From Panax quinquefolius (taxonomy: Eukaryota; Streptophyta; Magnoliopsida; Apiales; Araliaceae), in NCBI GenBank assembly GCA_020205615.1, contig CM035166.1:86853043-86917042 (forward strand): 64,000 nt of DNA, in the 5' to 3' direction. Positions 42,315 through 54,572 of the stretch are shown here, piece by piece. Each line of letters opens with the position of its first letter. Positions within the stretch are counted from its first letter, which is position 1. Below the pieces are notes generated by a model. The model ran no database searches. It was not told where the DNA came from and saw only the letters and a program-made list of their open reading frames with translations. Position numbers and translations under genes: made by a program.

Positions 42315-43484
42315 TCGTGGAGTGGTCCAGACGTTTGCCGATGTTAACTCAGAGATCGTAGTGTTCTCTCGTAAACGTAGAGTCCGAAAGACGAGCAAGT
42401 GAAAATCGTAGAGTGCTCTCGAAAACGTAGAATCTGAAAGATGAATAGATGAAGATCGTAATGTTCTGTTCAGCCCAAGCACCAATATGACAGGACACCA
42501 CGATATGGATCGTAGAGTATCATATGCCTTATGTCAGAAGCATCGAGCCCTACTCTTATGTAAAGATAAATTCCAACAAAAGTGGAATGGGTTTGAAACG
42601 TTGAAGTCCTCTTCAATCCTAACGGTACAAAAGATATCCTTTGTATTCAATAAATGAAACGTATTCAAGAAGCTAAGGAAAGGGCCATAGGACAGAGGAA
42701 AAACACCTTTTCAGGTGTTAGGTGAGAAAGCTGGCTACTGTGTCAGTGAGCCAGAATGCAATTCAGAAGGTGTGCAGAAAAGTCTCCATCAAAAGTTCAG
42801 AAATGTCAAACGCATTTAATGCTTCAACAAAAGGCTTCAACGGATAGATTTCAAGAAACACATATATGTAGAACATATGCAGATGATACAAGAATGCAAG
42901 CACTTGAATAAAAACGCACAAGAACACTCAACGCTCAACTCTACGACCTGAGAAAAAGAGGAAGCTTGCTCAGCTACTCAGTTTTTTCGAACAAGTGCTT
43001 AACTACAACTGAGTAGCATGAATCACGAACTCAACAAATACCAACCAACTGAAGTAAGAGTTCCAAGTCAGAAGGACTTGAAGAGTTCTAAGTGAACTAT
43101 GAAGAACCAAGTCTGCTGGACTTGAAGAGTTCAAGAGTGAACTAAGAAGTGCCTAGACTGCTGGTCTAGAAGGAATCTATGAGATTTAGAAAGTGTAACA
43201 GACATCCTTAGTGGATTTCATACTCGAGGATTAGAAGAGTGGATTAAGAGCTTTAAGTGCTCTGAACCACTTAAAACTGTTGTGTCTATTATATAACTGC
43301 TATAAATGCTATAACTGCCATAACTTCCTCACTCTCATTAATTCAAGATATCTAAAAGAAGGTTAATCAAATACTCACTCCGCTGTGCATTAATCACTAT
43401 CATAACTAGTAGTTAAAAAGAAAAGTTTTTAACTATCTATTCAACCCCCCTTCTAGATAACTATTGTGCCTCCGGGAACTAATA
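42315..43484 (+). repeat. 5' LTR region of element G
   Basis: Ends ...CCCCCCTTCTAGATAACTAT then TGTGCCTCCGGGAACTAATA, typical for SIRE-like LTR ends just before a PBS. The left border at 42315 is a junction with D and does not begin with a clear TG, so the start may be truncated. Several ATCGTAG words occur at 42330-42520. Confidence 0.6.
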
Positions 43485-43486
43485 AT

Positions 43487-43498
43487 TGGTATCAAAGC
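43487..43498 (+). promoter_or_regulatory. Primer binding site of element G
   Basis: TGGTATCAAAGC, next to the LTR end, close to the initiator-tRNA-Met PBS. Confidence 0.8.
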
Positions 43499-43537
43499 AG
43501 GTTCTATAATATAGCCTACAAAGCTTAAGTAGATCCA

Positions 43538-45660
43538 ATGGCACACTTACCAAGTGAATCAAAGACTGGAAGAGGCAGCAAGCCACCTATGTGCAACAAA
43601 GATAAATTTGCTAACTGGAAGGTTAGGATGCAAGCTTACATGAATTCAATAGACGAAGATCTATTTGAAACTGTTCAGAATGGCCCCTATGTTCCTACAA
43701 AGCTTGCACCAACTACAGACGACCCAAACAGAATACAGATCAAGGTCAAAGGAGAATGGATAGAAAACGAAAAGAGAGCTGTCCAACTCGATAAAAAGGC
43801 CAAGAACATCTTATTCCAATCCTTAGAAGATGATCTATTTGAAAATGTGGTCAACAACAAAACAACAAAGGAGGTTTGGGAAGCATTACTCATTATGCAT
43901 GAAGGAACATAAGAAGTCAAAGAAAACAAACAATCTCTCTTGACTCAGTAATAAGAGATGTTTGCTCACGTTCAAGGAGAGAATGTCACTGGCACCTATG
44001 AGAGATTTAATGTTCTGCTCAACTCTCTACGAGCCTTTGGAAAGATCTATCCAAACAAAGATCTAATCATAAAGTTCATGAGAGCCTTACCAAGCAAGTG
44101 GGATGCCAAAACCACTGCCATTAGAGAATCAAAGAATTTACATGAAATGACTGTCCAACAGTTGTATGGCAATCTTCTCACATACGAACTGGAGCTGACT
44201 CAACGAGCAGAAACCTTGTCTGAAGGAAGAAAGAAGGATAAAGGTGTTGCTCTCAAAGCAACTGAAAACACCTCAAAGTGAACACTAAAGTTGATTCTGA
44301 CTACGATGAAGATGATGATGAGGACTTTGCAATGCTAGTGAAAAGACTAAGAACGTTCATGCGACAAGGCAAAACCAGCAAGCTAAAGAAAGTCAGCAAC
44401 TACAACAACCAGGAGCAAATGAATGACCTATGCTACAATTGCAAAAAACCTGGCCACTTCATTGCCAACTGCAAAAAACCTCTCAGAGAAGAACTCAAGA
44501 AGAAATCACATTCAAAGAATGAATACAAAGGCAATAAGAGGCCTCAGAAGAAAGACAAAGGCCTTATAGCTGGAGGATCGTGGAGTGACTCAGACAATGA
44601 CTCAACTCCAGAATCTGGAGATGATGAAGATCCTTAAATGACAAATCTTTGCCTGATGGCCAAAAATGCAAGGGACAAACAGAACTCCAACATACATAAA
44701 GTAAGTATCGATGAGGTATTTGACTTCAACTCTCCTGATGTAGATATTGATGACCTAAGAACTGCACTGCATGGTATAACATCTGATCTGCATTAATATA
44801 TGAAGTGGTTTAGAGTTCTGTCTAAGGATTATTCACTTCTTCAAAAGGAGAAAGAAAAGGTTCAAGAAGAACTGGAAACAACCCTTCTCAGTACTGATTA
44901 TCTCTCCAAGTTTGAAGCTGAGAATAAGCTCTTGAGACAAACAAATGAGCTCAATGCCAAAAAGAGAGTCAAGTATAACCTCTAAGATTAAGGATCTAGA
45001 AAAGACAATCTCTACATGGAATAAATCCTCTTCATCCATGGACCCCTTAATCTCTAACCAGAGAAGTGTCTCTGATAGAACAGGGTTAGGATTTGGGGAA
45101 TCTACCTCAGAGTCATGTGTGGAAAAGCAAAGGAAATTAGCACTGGTAATGCCTTAGGTTTTAGTAGAGGCATTATATTTGTGAAATCCTCACAGAAGGT
45201 TGAGCCTGACAAACCCTGCTCAGCTGATTCAACTCATATTCCCAGGAGTAAGGGATCTTATGCCGGTCTGGGTTTCATAATAGAGAAGAGTAACCTAGCT
45301 ACTACTCATCAAACTCGAAGGATCGTAGAGTCCAATAATATCAACTCTACGAACAAACCGGGAAGTTACAGTAGAAGTAAGATATACTCCTCACAAATCA
45401 TAAAACACGAGGACACGTGGAAGAAGGAATATCAGCTTAACAGGAGGATGACCAATAACCCACAAAAGTCCAAATGGAGGAAGAATTTTCACACACACAC
45501 AAACATGCATCATATCAAATGTTTTGTATGCTACAGAGTTGGCCACAAGGCTACAAAATGTCATTATACTCCCATGCATGTTAGACCCAAAATCAAGCAG
45601 ATTTGGGTCCCCAAAGCCACTAAAAATGTAGGACCCATGCAAGTATGGATACCAAAATGA
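43538..45660 (+). pseudogene. Element G gag with two CCHC knuckles
   Basis: Starts MAHLPSESKTGRGSKPP. The first part reads FANWKVRMQAYMNSIDEDLF and KRAVQLDKKAKNILFQSLED, then stops at 43910 and 43949-43954 in the same frame, then TYERFNVLLNSLRAFGKIYP, the copia gag (UBN2-type) block. A frameshift at about 44278 leads to an acidic stretch and the knuckle CYNCKKPGHFIANC. After further stops (44635, 44794) come coiled-coil-like sequence and a second knuckle CFVCYRVGHKATKC near 45525-45570, followed by IWVPK. Two separated knuckles are usual for SIRE-like elements. Not functional. Confidence 0.85.
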
Positions 45661-45961
45661 AGGTTTAATGTTACTATAGGAAAAGAGCTCCACGATCACA
45701 ACCTGGTATCTGGACAATGGATGCTAAAGGCACATGTTAGGGAACAAAGCCCTTTTGTCTAACTACATAGAGAAGGAGGGTCCCTCGGTCATCTTTGGAG
45801 ACAACGATTCTGGCAAGACAAGAGGCTATGGCTCAGCTGGAAATGGTGCAGTATCCTTCAGCAAAGTGGTCTATGTGGAAGGACTACAACACAATCTTCT
45901 AAGCATTAGCCAACTCTGCGGTAAGGGTCATCAAGTAACATTTCTCAACAATAAATGTTAA
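45661..45961 (+). pseudogene. Element G protease region
   Basis: The frame reads WYLDNGC, a stop, then RHMLGNKALL and FGDNDSGKTRGYG. The copia protease normally has D-S/T-G at this place; here it is D-N-G, and the next Ser codon is TAA. Downstream GLQHNLLSISQLCGKGHQV is the usual protease-to-integrase link. It stops at 45959-45961. Confidence 0.85.
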
Positions 45962-47340
45962 GTTCGAGACCTGAAGACATCTGCTATAAAGTTAACCGGA
46001 ACAAGAGAAGGAAATATCTACACAGTAAACCTTGGACAACTAAGCTCAGACGAGAGTATATGCTTTCTGTCTAAAGCATTTGAAGAAATGAGCTGGCTAT
46101 GATATCGAAGATTATCTCATCTCAACTTCAAAAGCATGTCCAAATTAGCTTCAAAAGATCTAGTCACAGGCTTACCCAAGTTTAAATTCGTCAAAGAAAG
46201 GCCGTGCAATGCTTGTCAACTTAAAAAGCAGACTAGAAGCTCATTCAAGAGCAAAACTGTTAACTCAATTGATAAGCCTCTGCAGTTGCTACATATGGAT
46301 CCTTTTGGGCCAATTCCAACGACGAGCCTTGGGGGAAAGAGATACTCTCTAGTAGTAGTCGACGACTACACCAGATTTATATGGGTGTTCTTTCTAACCT
46401 CAAAGGATGAAACAAGCTCCCAACTGATCAAGATGTTCAAGCTGGTGATGAACGAGAAAGAAGAGAAAATTAAGGCCATAAGGAGTGATCATGGCAGAGA
46501 ATTCGATTTCTTAGATATGGACCAGTTCTGCACAGACAATGGCATTAGTCACAACTTCTCAGCTCCACGAACTCCCCAACAAAATGGAGTAGCTGAGAGA
46601 AAGAATATGACATTGATAGAATCTGGAAGAACTCTGCTAGCAGCAGCCCATCTGCCTTAATACTTCACGGTCGAAAATTGTCGACCATCGCATGCTACAC
46701 TCGTAATGCAGATCACTCATACACTCTACGATCAAAAAGACTCCTTATGAACTGTGGAAAGGAAGAAAACCAAGTGTCAGCTACTTTCATGTTTTCGGCT
46801 GTGCATACTACATTCTCAACAATGGAAAGCAGTACTTGACAAAGTTTCAACCAAAGTCAGACGAAGGAATCTTTATTGGATATGCCACAGACAGTAAGGC
46901 CTACATAGTGTTTAACAAGAAGTCACTGAGTTTTGAAGTCTCAATTCACATCATCTTTGATGAGACAGACTTAGACAAAACAGTGCCTCAAGACACTACG
47001 ACCAACAGTTCAAACACTACGAACGAGGTCGTCGAGCTCAACATTACGATCGTAGTACCAGATAGTGAAATCGTTAAGCAAGTAAATGAGATCATAGAAA
47101 GGCCTATGACAGACAACGAACCTCCACACCAAGAAGAAGAAATAGATCTTGAAGATCTAAGACAAGAAGGCATAAGAACAGACATCCCAACAGGAAGCAG
47201 ATGGGCAAGAGATCACACTCAAGATCTAATCATTGGAGGTCCAAGTGCAAGAGTCAAAACAAGAGTTGCCACCCAAAATGAATGCTTTTATCTAAGCTTC
47301 CTGTCTCAAATAGAACCGAAGAAGATAGAGGGAAGACTCC
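45962..47340 (+). pseudogene. Element G integrase
   Basis: Begins in VRDLKTSAIKL; the zinc-finger start has a TGA just before YRRLSHLNF (46101), then PCNACQLKKQTRSSF. Core motifs: first Asp in LLHMDPFGP, second in AIRSDHGREF, Glu in PQQNGVAERKN. A TAA at 46658 follows AAHLP. A shift around 46690-46740 separates it from the GYATDSKAYIVFNKKSL part. A long acidic linker follows (46980-47200). Confidence 0.85.
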
Positions 47341-47355
47341 AGCTGGATAGAGGCC

Positions 47356-48834
47356 ATGCAGGAAGAGCTCAATCAGTTCGAAAGAAGCAAAGTATGGAGA
47401 CTGCTACCAAGATCAAAGAATCATCCTGTTATTGGAGCCAAGTGGGTCTTCAGAAATAAGATGGATGAAGATGGAGTAATAACTAGGAATAAGGCAAGAC
47501 TAGTGGCCAAGGGCTACTCTCAGGAAGAAGGCATTGACTATGATGAAACATTTGCACCTGTTTCCAGACTAGAAGCCATTAGAATATTCCTTGCCTTTGC
47601 TGCTCACATGAAATTTAAGGTCTTTCAGATGGACGTCAAAAGTGCATTCTTGAATGGTGAACTTCAAGAAGAAGTCAATGTAGAGCAACCTCCAGGTTTC
47701 ATCAATCCATCTCTTTCTAATTATTTCTTTAGATTAGACAAAGCCTTATATGGTCTTAAACAAGCACCTAGAGTATGGTATGAAACTCTAACTAACTTTC
47801 TTATTGAAAATAGGTTCACTAGAGGTAGAGTAGACAACACACTATTTCTTAGAAAACATAAAGATAAAGTCCTATTAGTTCAAATATATGTTGATGACAT
47901 TATTTTTGGATCTACTGATGAAAATCTATGCAAGAGATTCTCCAAACTGATGCAGAGCAAGTTTGAACTAAGTATGATGGGTGAGCTGAATTTCTTCCTT
48001 GGACTGCAAGTAAAGCAGACTGATGAAGGAATCTTCATAAACTAAGCCAAATACATTAAAGACTTACTCAAGAAGTATGGCATGGAATCAGCTTCTCCCA
48101 TGAAAACCCCAATTTCTCCTGCAACCAAACTTGACAAAGATGAAAAAGGTAAAAGTATTGATATAACTCAATACATAGGTATGGTAGGCTCTTTTTTATA
48201 TCTAACTGCCAGTAGACCAGATATAATGTTTGCAACATACATTTGTTCTAGATTTCAAGCTAATCTTAAAGAATCTCATTTAACTGCTGTAAAGAGAATA
48301 TTCAGGTATCTTAAGGGTACACCTCACTTGGGGCTTTGGTATCCTAAGGAATCCTCATTTGAACTGACATTATACATAAATGCTGATTTTACAGGCTGCA
48401 AAATAGATAGAAAGAGTACTAGTGGCACCTGTCAATTACTAAGAAATAGACTTGTGTCCTGGTTTAGCAAGAACAAAATTCAGTATCTACTTCAACCGCG
48501 GTTTAATACATTGTTGTTTGGCAAACCATCGTGCCCGAGATCCTCAGAGATGAAAAATCAGCTAGCAGATTATGGGTTTGAATTCAAATCCATACCCATT
48601 CATTGTGATAAAACAAGTGCTATTACAATAACTCATAATCCTGTCATGCATTCTAGGACTAAGCATATAGAAATAAGGTATCACTTCATTAGGGATCATG
48701 TGCAAAATAGAACTATATCATTACAATATATCCTTACTGAAAACCAACTTGTTGATGTCTTTACAAAACCTCTAGATGAATCCAGATTTAACAAGTTAAT
48801 AAGTGAGCTGGGCATGCTTAACTTGCAACCATGA
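47356..48834 (+). pseudogene. Element G reverse transcriptase and RNase H
   Basis: RT motifs in order: [64 protein letters not shown], the catalytic YVDDIIFGS and [12 protein letters not shown] single TAA (48043) splits this from RNase H in the same frame region, which has MVGSFLYLTASRPDIMF, RYLKGTPHLGLWYP and the C-terminal TKHIEIRYHFIRDHV and VDVFTKPL. In RNase H, the usual DADFAGC is NADFTGC, and the ADYGF part replaces a catalytic segment, suggesting decay around 48480-48560. Confidence 0.9.
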
Positions 48835-49560
48835 AATATGCTTTAGTTTGTGTAACTATAAAGATTTAAAGGCTATGTTCGAAATCATAGACGTGATCAA
48901 AGGAAGTCCTCGATCGTAGAGCTGAAGTGTCATAAGAGATAACGATCGTAGTGTCGACTCTACAATCGTAGTACTAACTCAACGATCGCAGTGCAGACTT
49001 AACGATAGCAGAGCTTCATCAACAAAACCAAAAGAGCACCCTATGATGATCAAGTACAAAACAAAGCAATCTCTCTGATAAGTGCCTCAGGGACAAACCT
49101 AACCCTTGATTTATTCAATGAGGTTGGCCCTTCCTGAGCTACCTTAAACCAAGAAGAATGCTAAGTCAAAAGATTCATCATAAGGACTCGGTCAGACTCG
49201 ACGATTGCTATTCAGATTGTAGCTCAGACATGACGACTGCTGAACAGACTTAACGATGGTAGAACAGACTCGACGACTCCAAGGACCATCTCAACGATCG
49301 TAGTCCTCCTGAAGAATATATTAGCTCAGAAATAGTTAAGGGCAATTCAGTACAATCCTTCTCAGTCAAATTCGTAGAGCCAAGCAGAATTCAACACCTG
49401 TCCCACTAAGAAAAATGGAGAGAGGGAAGTTACTTGTACCATTTGAAGGCACCTTTTTGAAATCAGAAGTTCAAAAGCTTATCTCTCTCCTTATCTATGC
49501 AAGAAGAAACCCTAAACTATCAAGAAAGCTCAATAAACCATACACTTTGCAAAGAAATCA
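48835..49560 (+). other. Spacer between RNase H and ORF3 of element G
   Basis: Non-coding stretch with many CGATCGTAG, AACGATCGCAG and CTCGACGA words. A short frame at 49415-49612 has no recognised product and overlaps the ORF3 start in another phase. Confidence 0.6.
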
Positions 49561-51783
49561 ATGGCAACCTCCAACGTCATCTCTGGCTACAGACTCTATG
49601 TTAGGTTTGTAATATTCATGAACGCAATCAAGTTGCATAAATTAGCGGAAGCGTGTAAAATCAGAGTTTAAAAAATTTACAAACCATAAACCCGGATCAC
49701 CCTTTATGCATAATTATTAATTAAACGAAAAGATATGAAGAACAAACATACCCTTGAAGATCCAAGCTTCCTCAGGTACAAGTTCACCTCCAATCCCTTT
49801 CGCATTCAACTTGAATCCACCGGGTTTGGTTCCTTCCTTTGATCAACGTTAGCCACCCATGTGTTTGGCCTCTAGAGGTGATCCACCAAGGAAGAATAAA
49901 ATTCAAGAAGATGGGTGTTATGGCTAACCCTAGTTTTCTATCTCTATAGAAAAGGCATACTCCCAACAACTTGGAATTATTACGTACTTTGTTAAAGTCA
50001 ACAACCCATCACCCATAATAAGACTCCTCTTATTAATAGATGTGGGCAACCCACCTTAACAATTAAGGAATTGTTTTATTTAATTAATTAAATTCTTTTA
50101 ATTAATTAAGCTCCCTAATCTTATTAGGGATAATTAATTAAAACTCCTTTAACTAATTTTCCTTCCTAATCCAATTAGGAATAAATGAGAGTACTTATAT
50201 TAAATTAATTCCTAAACTCTTTTAGAAATTAAAATAATAATAATTGTAATAATATTAATAAGACTCCTCTTATTAATTTATATTTAATATTTCTAAAATA
50301 TTAAATAATAATATTAAGCTATTTAATTTATTCTATCACCATAGATTAAATTAAATATACATAACATATTATTACGATTATGCCATTAACTTCTTAAATA
50401 ATTATTCTTCCTTTTATGGTGTGACCCTTTAGGTTCTCCATATTAAACCTATTGTGAATAAATCAATTAGAACAATTCTAATCTTATTTAAATAAATAAA
50501 TTAAACAATTAATTTATTTAAATAATATTTATTCTACAATAGGGATAAGCCTCCCTAACATCAACGACTTTCCGGATAATATAGATTTCAACATTAATCA
50601 TTAAAGAACCTTTGAGTAAATAGTTACTGCATAATTCAATCCTTCCACCATACAATGTCCCAATTAAATATAAGACATGGAATTACCGTCAAGTCTTATT
50701 TTATTTAATTATATGTATTTCGATCCTTAAATGCACAACTCAAATAATGCAAATTAGAAACTCCTTTCTAATTTCATTCATCGCCGCCAACCAAGGACTC
50801 TTTGGGTTGTCATTTATCGAATCACATAGGACATTTCTCTTCTTTTATTAGAAGTGGTAGATTCTTTATTGATCATACATTATCTCCATGTACAACTTAT
50901 TATACCCAAGTATACCCTTTGATATACCCTAAGGGTCTTAAGGAATAAGTCAAAGTATAACTCATCATACACAAGATACTATGATGATCTCAAGTCCAAG
51001 GATTACTTGTACTACTATCACTACAGGAATTCCTATTGACAGGCAAATAAAACTCCATTAGGTATTCCTTAGCGAGCCACGTTCAGTGTACTTATTCTCT
51101 AATAAGCACCTACATACTTGCTTTAGTATCTCCATACAAATGATCATGAGATCAATCATCCTCATCCAATGAGCAAGCAACGTATGTACCAATCTATCCG
51201 GATTCATTAATCCCCAATTTAGTAATCCAATGATTGGGAACTATTTTAGTTTTAAGCTTTCTAAGAATTTAGATCTCATTAGAATGATCATCATCATTAT
51301 TCTAAAAGCATTGCTTAAAACTATGGGTTTATCACATATTATAAAACAGCATCATGTAGATAATTAAAAGCCTTTAATAAATTAATACTTTTTATTAATA
51401 AATGAATAAGATTGTTACAAAGTATATGCTTTATCATCAAACATGATTCGCTTGTGTGCATACTACTTTCACTCTACTTTGACGAGTTCAAAATAGCTGA
51501 ACCCAAATTTCACAAGACTTTGTCATTATTGAAGAAAGCGATTCTTGAAGAAGCTTTGGGTACAGACACATTGATCTACCCCAAGCTAGTGAAAGAATTC
51601 TACAGGAATGGTGTATTTGAAAATGACGCCATCACTACGAAAGTAAGGGAAGTGGAAATCAGACTGAAGGCTGAGGACATCAACCTAGCCCTAGGTTTCA
51701 AATCTGAAAGGTATTCGTTCATAGATGGCATAGACTTCAACGAGGGACTTAAAAGAATGCATCACAAGAAATCCCCTATTTAA
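49561..51783 (+). pseudogene. Element G ORF3, split by solo LTR H
   Basis: The N-terminus is MATSNVISGYRLY (49561-49598); the rest resumes after the insertion at about 51420 with FDEFKIAEPKFHKTLSLLKK, LIYPKLVKEFYRNGVFENDA and INLALGF. This resembles the downstream ORF of SIRE-like elements and the 'putative plant transposon protein' family, as I recall. Its role is unknown; env-like suggestions exist for some Sireviruses but no membrane span is visible here. The phases before and after the insertion do not match simply. The 3' end is cut at 51783. Confidence 0.65.
49599..51419 (-). mobile_element. Solo LTR H, copia type, 1.8 kb
   Basis: The plus strand runs TGTTAGGTTTGTAATATTC to AAGATTGTTACA; read minus it is TGTAACAATC...CCTAACA, a common copia LTR ending. 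The part near the end contains TTCCGCTAATTTATGC. No PBS or internal region is found. The five flanking bases (CTCTA and AAGTA) do not match, so the borders are uncertain by a few bases, or the TSD has decayed. Confidence 0.6.
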
Positions 51784-52619
51784 ATCAGACTATTTAAATC
51801 TGAGTTGAATCCGACACAATTCTATCATCCCGACGGTCTAGTAGGACAAATATTGAGTTTAAGTTCAATTAAACTGTGCCTAAACACTTAATAATATCTT
51901 AGATAATTTTATTATCAGTCAAAATATTTTCATAGGCTTGTAATAATTTTCAGATAATTATTAACATTTATCATGATTTTTCAACCATTTATATCGTATT
52001 TGTATTATATAAATACCACAATATTCTATTGTCATTAATATTTATTTAATATTAAATATTAAAGAAAATCATAACATATTATTATAATATAATTATAATA
52101 TCACAAAGTATTTTTAATACTTTAAAATCATATTTATATGATTTTAAACAATTAAATCCATTATCCAATAATTGATATTAATATTAAAATATTAATATTT
52201 TCATGACAAAAATATCAAAAGTTATATTTTATAACTTAAAATATTTTATAACACTTAAATCATTTTTATATGATTTTTAAATCATTAATTCTATTTTTCC
52301 ATAATTTATTTAATATATTTATTAAATAAATTAATTTCCATTAATAATAAATTATTAATGAAATTCATCACAAAATATTAAAAGTCATCAAAAATAACTT
52401 AAAATATTTTCTAATATCATAATATAATTTTTCATGAATTAAAACCATTTTTAAATAATTTATGTAATATTATAATTAAATAAATAAACACCTTTTATAT
52501 TCCAAAAATATTAAATATTTTTGAAATATACTCAAAATAATTAAAAATTATTTTTCAGGCTTTAAAATAATTTTTCATAATTTATTATGTATTTTTAATA
52601 ATTAAAAACCATTTTTTCT

Positions 52620-52648
52620 ATTTAATTAATTAATTAATTAATTAATTT
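52620..52648. repeat. (TTAA)n microsatellite
   Basis: About six TTAA tetranucleotides in the AT-rich tract of the F-family LTR. Confidence 0.85.
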
Positions 52649-53330
52649 TTGAAAATAAAGTGTCACTAAAGGGCCCTATAGAGACAGGACCGTCACTATA
52701 GGTGTTCTTGAGCGGTTCTTGAGCCTTCATGTCAGACACTAAGGTAGGAGGTTTGACCAACATTTGATCTAGGTTCTTAATGCTTTCTGGGCTTGATTAA
52801 ACGTTTATGTTGTAGTCGGTTTGCAACACTACCATTAACAATCAACAACGCAGTCATACAACAACATGATATGAAGATCTGGTCTCCAAAACATACTGTT
52901 AGACCATGCCTGGATTTTCTGCGTAACCTAGAAACCCAAGGCAGTTCGAGTGTCTCATTTTGAGCTCAATTATCTAAGGGTTCTAGTCATTAGTTTAGTG
53001 GTTTTATGGTTTCAGTCTATAGTCCTTATGTTAGTGAACATTTACATTACAACAAATAAGTTCAATAACATATAAATCACCGGATACAGATCGGTCAAAG
53101 CTTGTCAGGAATGACGTTCATCTGGTTTCTGTAAATTCCAGAAACTAAACAATATGACCGAGTGACTTGGTTTGACCAATCAGTACATTTGATATTTTGA
53201 TGTTGAAAGGTGTAAGAACATGGATCTATAGTCCATACAACACACTACAACTTTGTTACAACCACATGAACATATCACCTACAGTTTGACAATAAAGACC
53301 TTAGAAAATCTTGTCAGTCCTGGTTTTACA

Positions 53331-53353
53331 CTTTCTGGGTTACCCAGAAAGTT
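53331..53353. other. Hairpin, 10-bp perfect stem, TTA loop
   Basis: ACTTTCTGGG-TTA-CCCAGAAAGT. It is the counterpart of the hairpins at 19164 and 19367. Confidence 0.6.
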
Positions 53354-54073
53354 CATAGTCATGCTTGGTCAACCATCTTTGACCTTGAATATATTGAAAT
53401 TTGTAAATGGAATAGCTTTGATTCCACTTCCAGATCAAAGACCTCCTGTCAGACTACAAGTCTAAAGCTTAAAACAACTCAAAACATAACACAAAAAGAT
53501 CTAAGACCACTGACATATGGTTATCAGGCCATTTCTTGAATTTTTTTCCAGACTTCAAAAATGCTAGATTTGAGCACTTTGATGTTATGGATCTGGGATT
53601 TAACAACCCAGATCACTAAATAACATCATAATACACAACATTAAATAACAAACAACCACATCTAACATCATATCATAGGATTTCTAAAATTTAGGGTTTA
53701 TACCACTTTGATGCTTGAGCTTTGATTCTGATCATCATGATCTGATCTTGGCTGGCTAGATATCATTTAAGGGACAGAATAACTTGTGAATTTCGGATAC
53801 GTAGAGAGAGAGGGAGAGTTGGGTGAGAGTTAGATATCAAATGACCAAATACATGCACTTTCTCTCTCTTTAATCCATATATAATGTGATATATAGCACA
53901 TGGCAGATCTCTTTTGCTTGATTTGCTGGATTTTTGAAGTAACAAAGTCATTTGAGTTGGTTACCTACTACCAAATTTGCTAGATTTGCAAGTTATCACA
54001 TAAATAATACAAAAGGGTAAACTAGTCATTTGGCTTTTAAATTTAATGGCATACTTGTCAATTGATACAACCC

Positions 54074-54560
54074 TTAGGGTTTAGGTTTTAACCCTTACGG
54101 TTTTGGGTTTAACCCTTAGGGTTTAGGGTTCAACCCTTAGATTTTATATTTTAGTTTCTAAAATTTCCAAATTAGGTTTAAAAATAGAAATTTAATATTT
54201 CTAACTTATAATTAGGATTCTATAATTATATTAAGATTTCCTAATCATAACTTCAAGCTTGATTATTAGGGTTAACATTTCCTAATTAAAATTGCTAATT
54301 TAGCAATTAAATCCATAGTTGTACATTAGGGTTTCTGTCAGAATAATTAGGGTTTAAAAATTTGAAATTAGGGTTTGCTAATTAATTAAGCTTTACCCTA
54401 ATTAATATTATAATTAATATCACTTAAGCATTATAATTATCCTTTAAATTCCTAGATTAGGGTTTTAAATTTCCGAATTAGGGTTTCGGATTCCCGAAAC
54501 AAAAATTAGGGTTTCCAGAACCGGTTTTTAGGGTTTTTTATCAGTCATTAGGGTTTTCTA
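54074..54560 (-). promoter_or_regulatory. Telo-box array in the minus-strand F-family LTR
   Basis: TTAGGGTTT, the reverse of AAACCCTAA, occurs about ten times between 54074 and 54560 (for example at 54074, 54116 and in the 54320-54560 part), denser than in F. In transcription orientation it lies upstream of the candidate TATA region near 53875-53895. Confidence 0.6.
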
Positions 54561-54572
54561 ATTGAACGTTGA

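Larger units (their letters stand above)
42315..51784 (+). mobile_element. Element G: SIRE/Maximus-like copia retrotransposon
   Basis: Order gag, protease, integrase, RT, RNase H, then an extra ORF3, which is the copia order plus the downstream ORF found in Sireviruses. A 5' LTR-like region (42315-43484) is followed by a PBS. No 3' LTR is found: ORF3 stops at 51783 and the F-family LTR follows, so the right end is lost. ORF3 is interrupted by solo LTR H. Multiple stops make the element inactive. Confidence 0.8.
51785..54572 (-). mobile_element. Partial F-family LTR, minus strand
   Basis: The reverse complement matches solo LTR F between about 17800 and 20600: the telo-box array, the TATA-like region, GATCTGGGTTG and AGATCCATAACATC, palindromes with TTTCTGGGTTACCCAGAAA, the CTATAG hairpin and the AT-rich tract. 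Both ends are missing: the left at the junction with element G, the right at the insertion of element C. Divergence from F is substantial, so it is an older or different subfamily. Confidence 0.75.
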
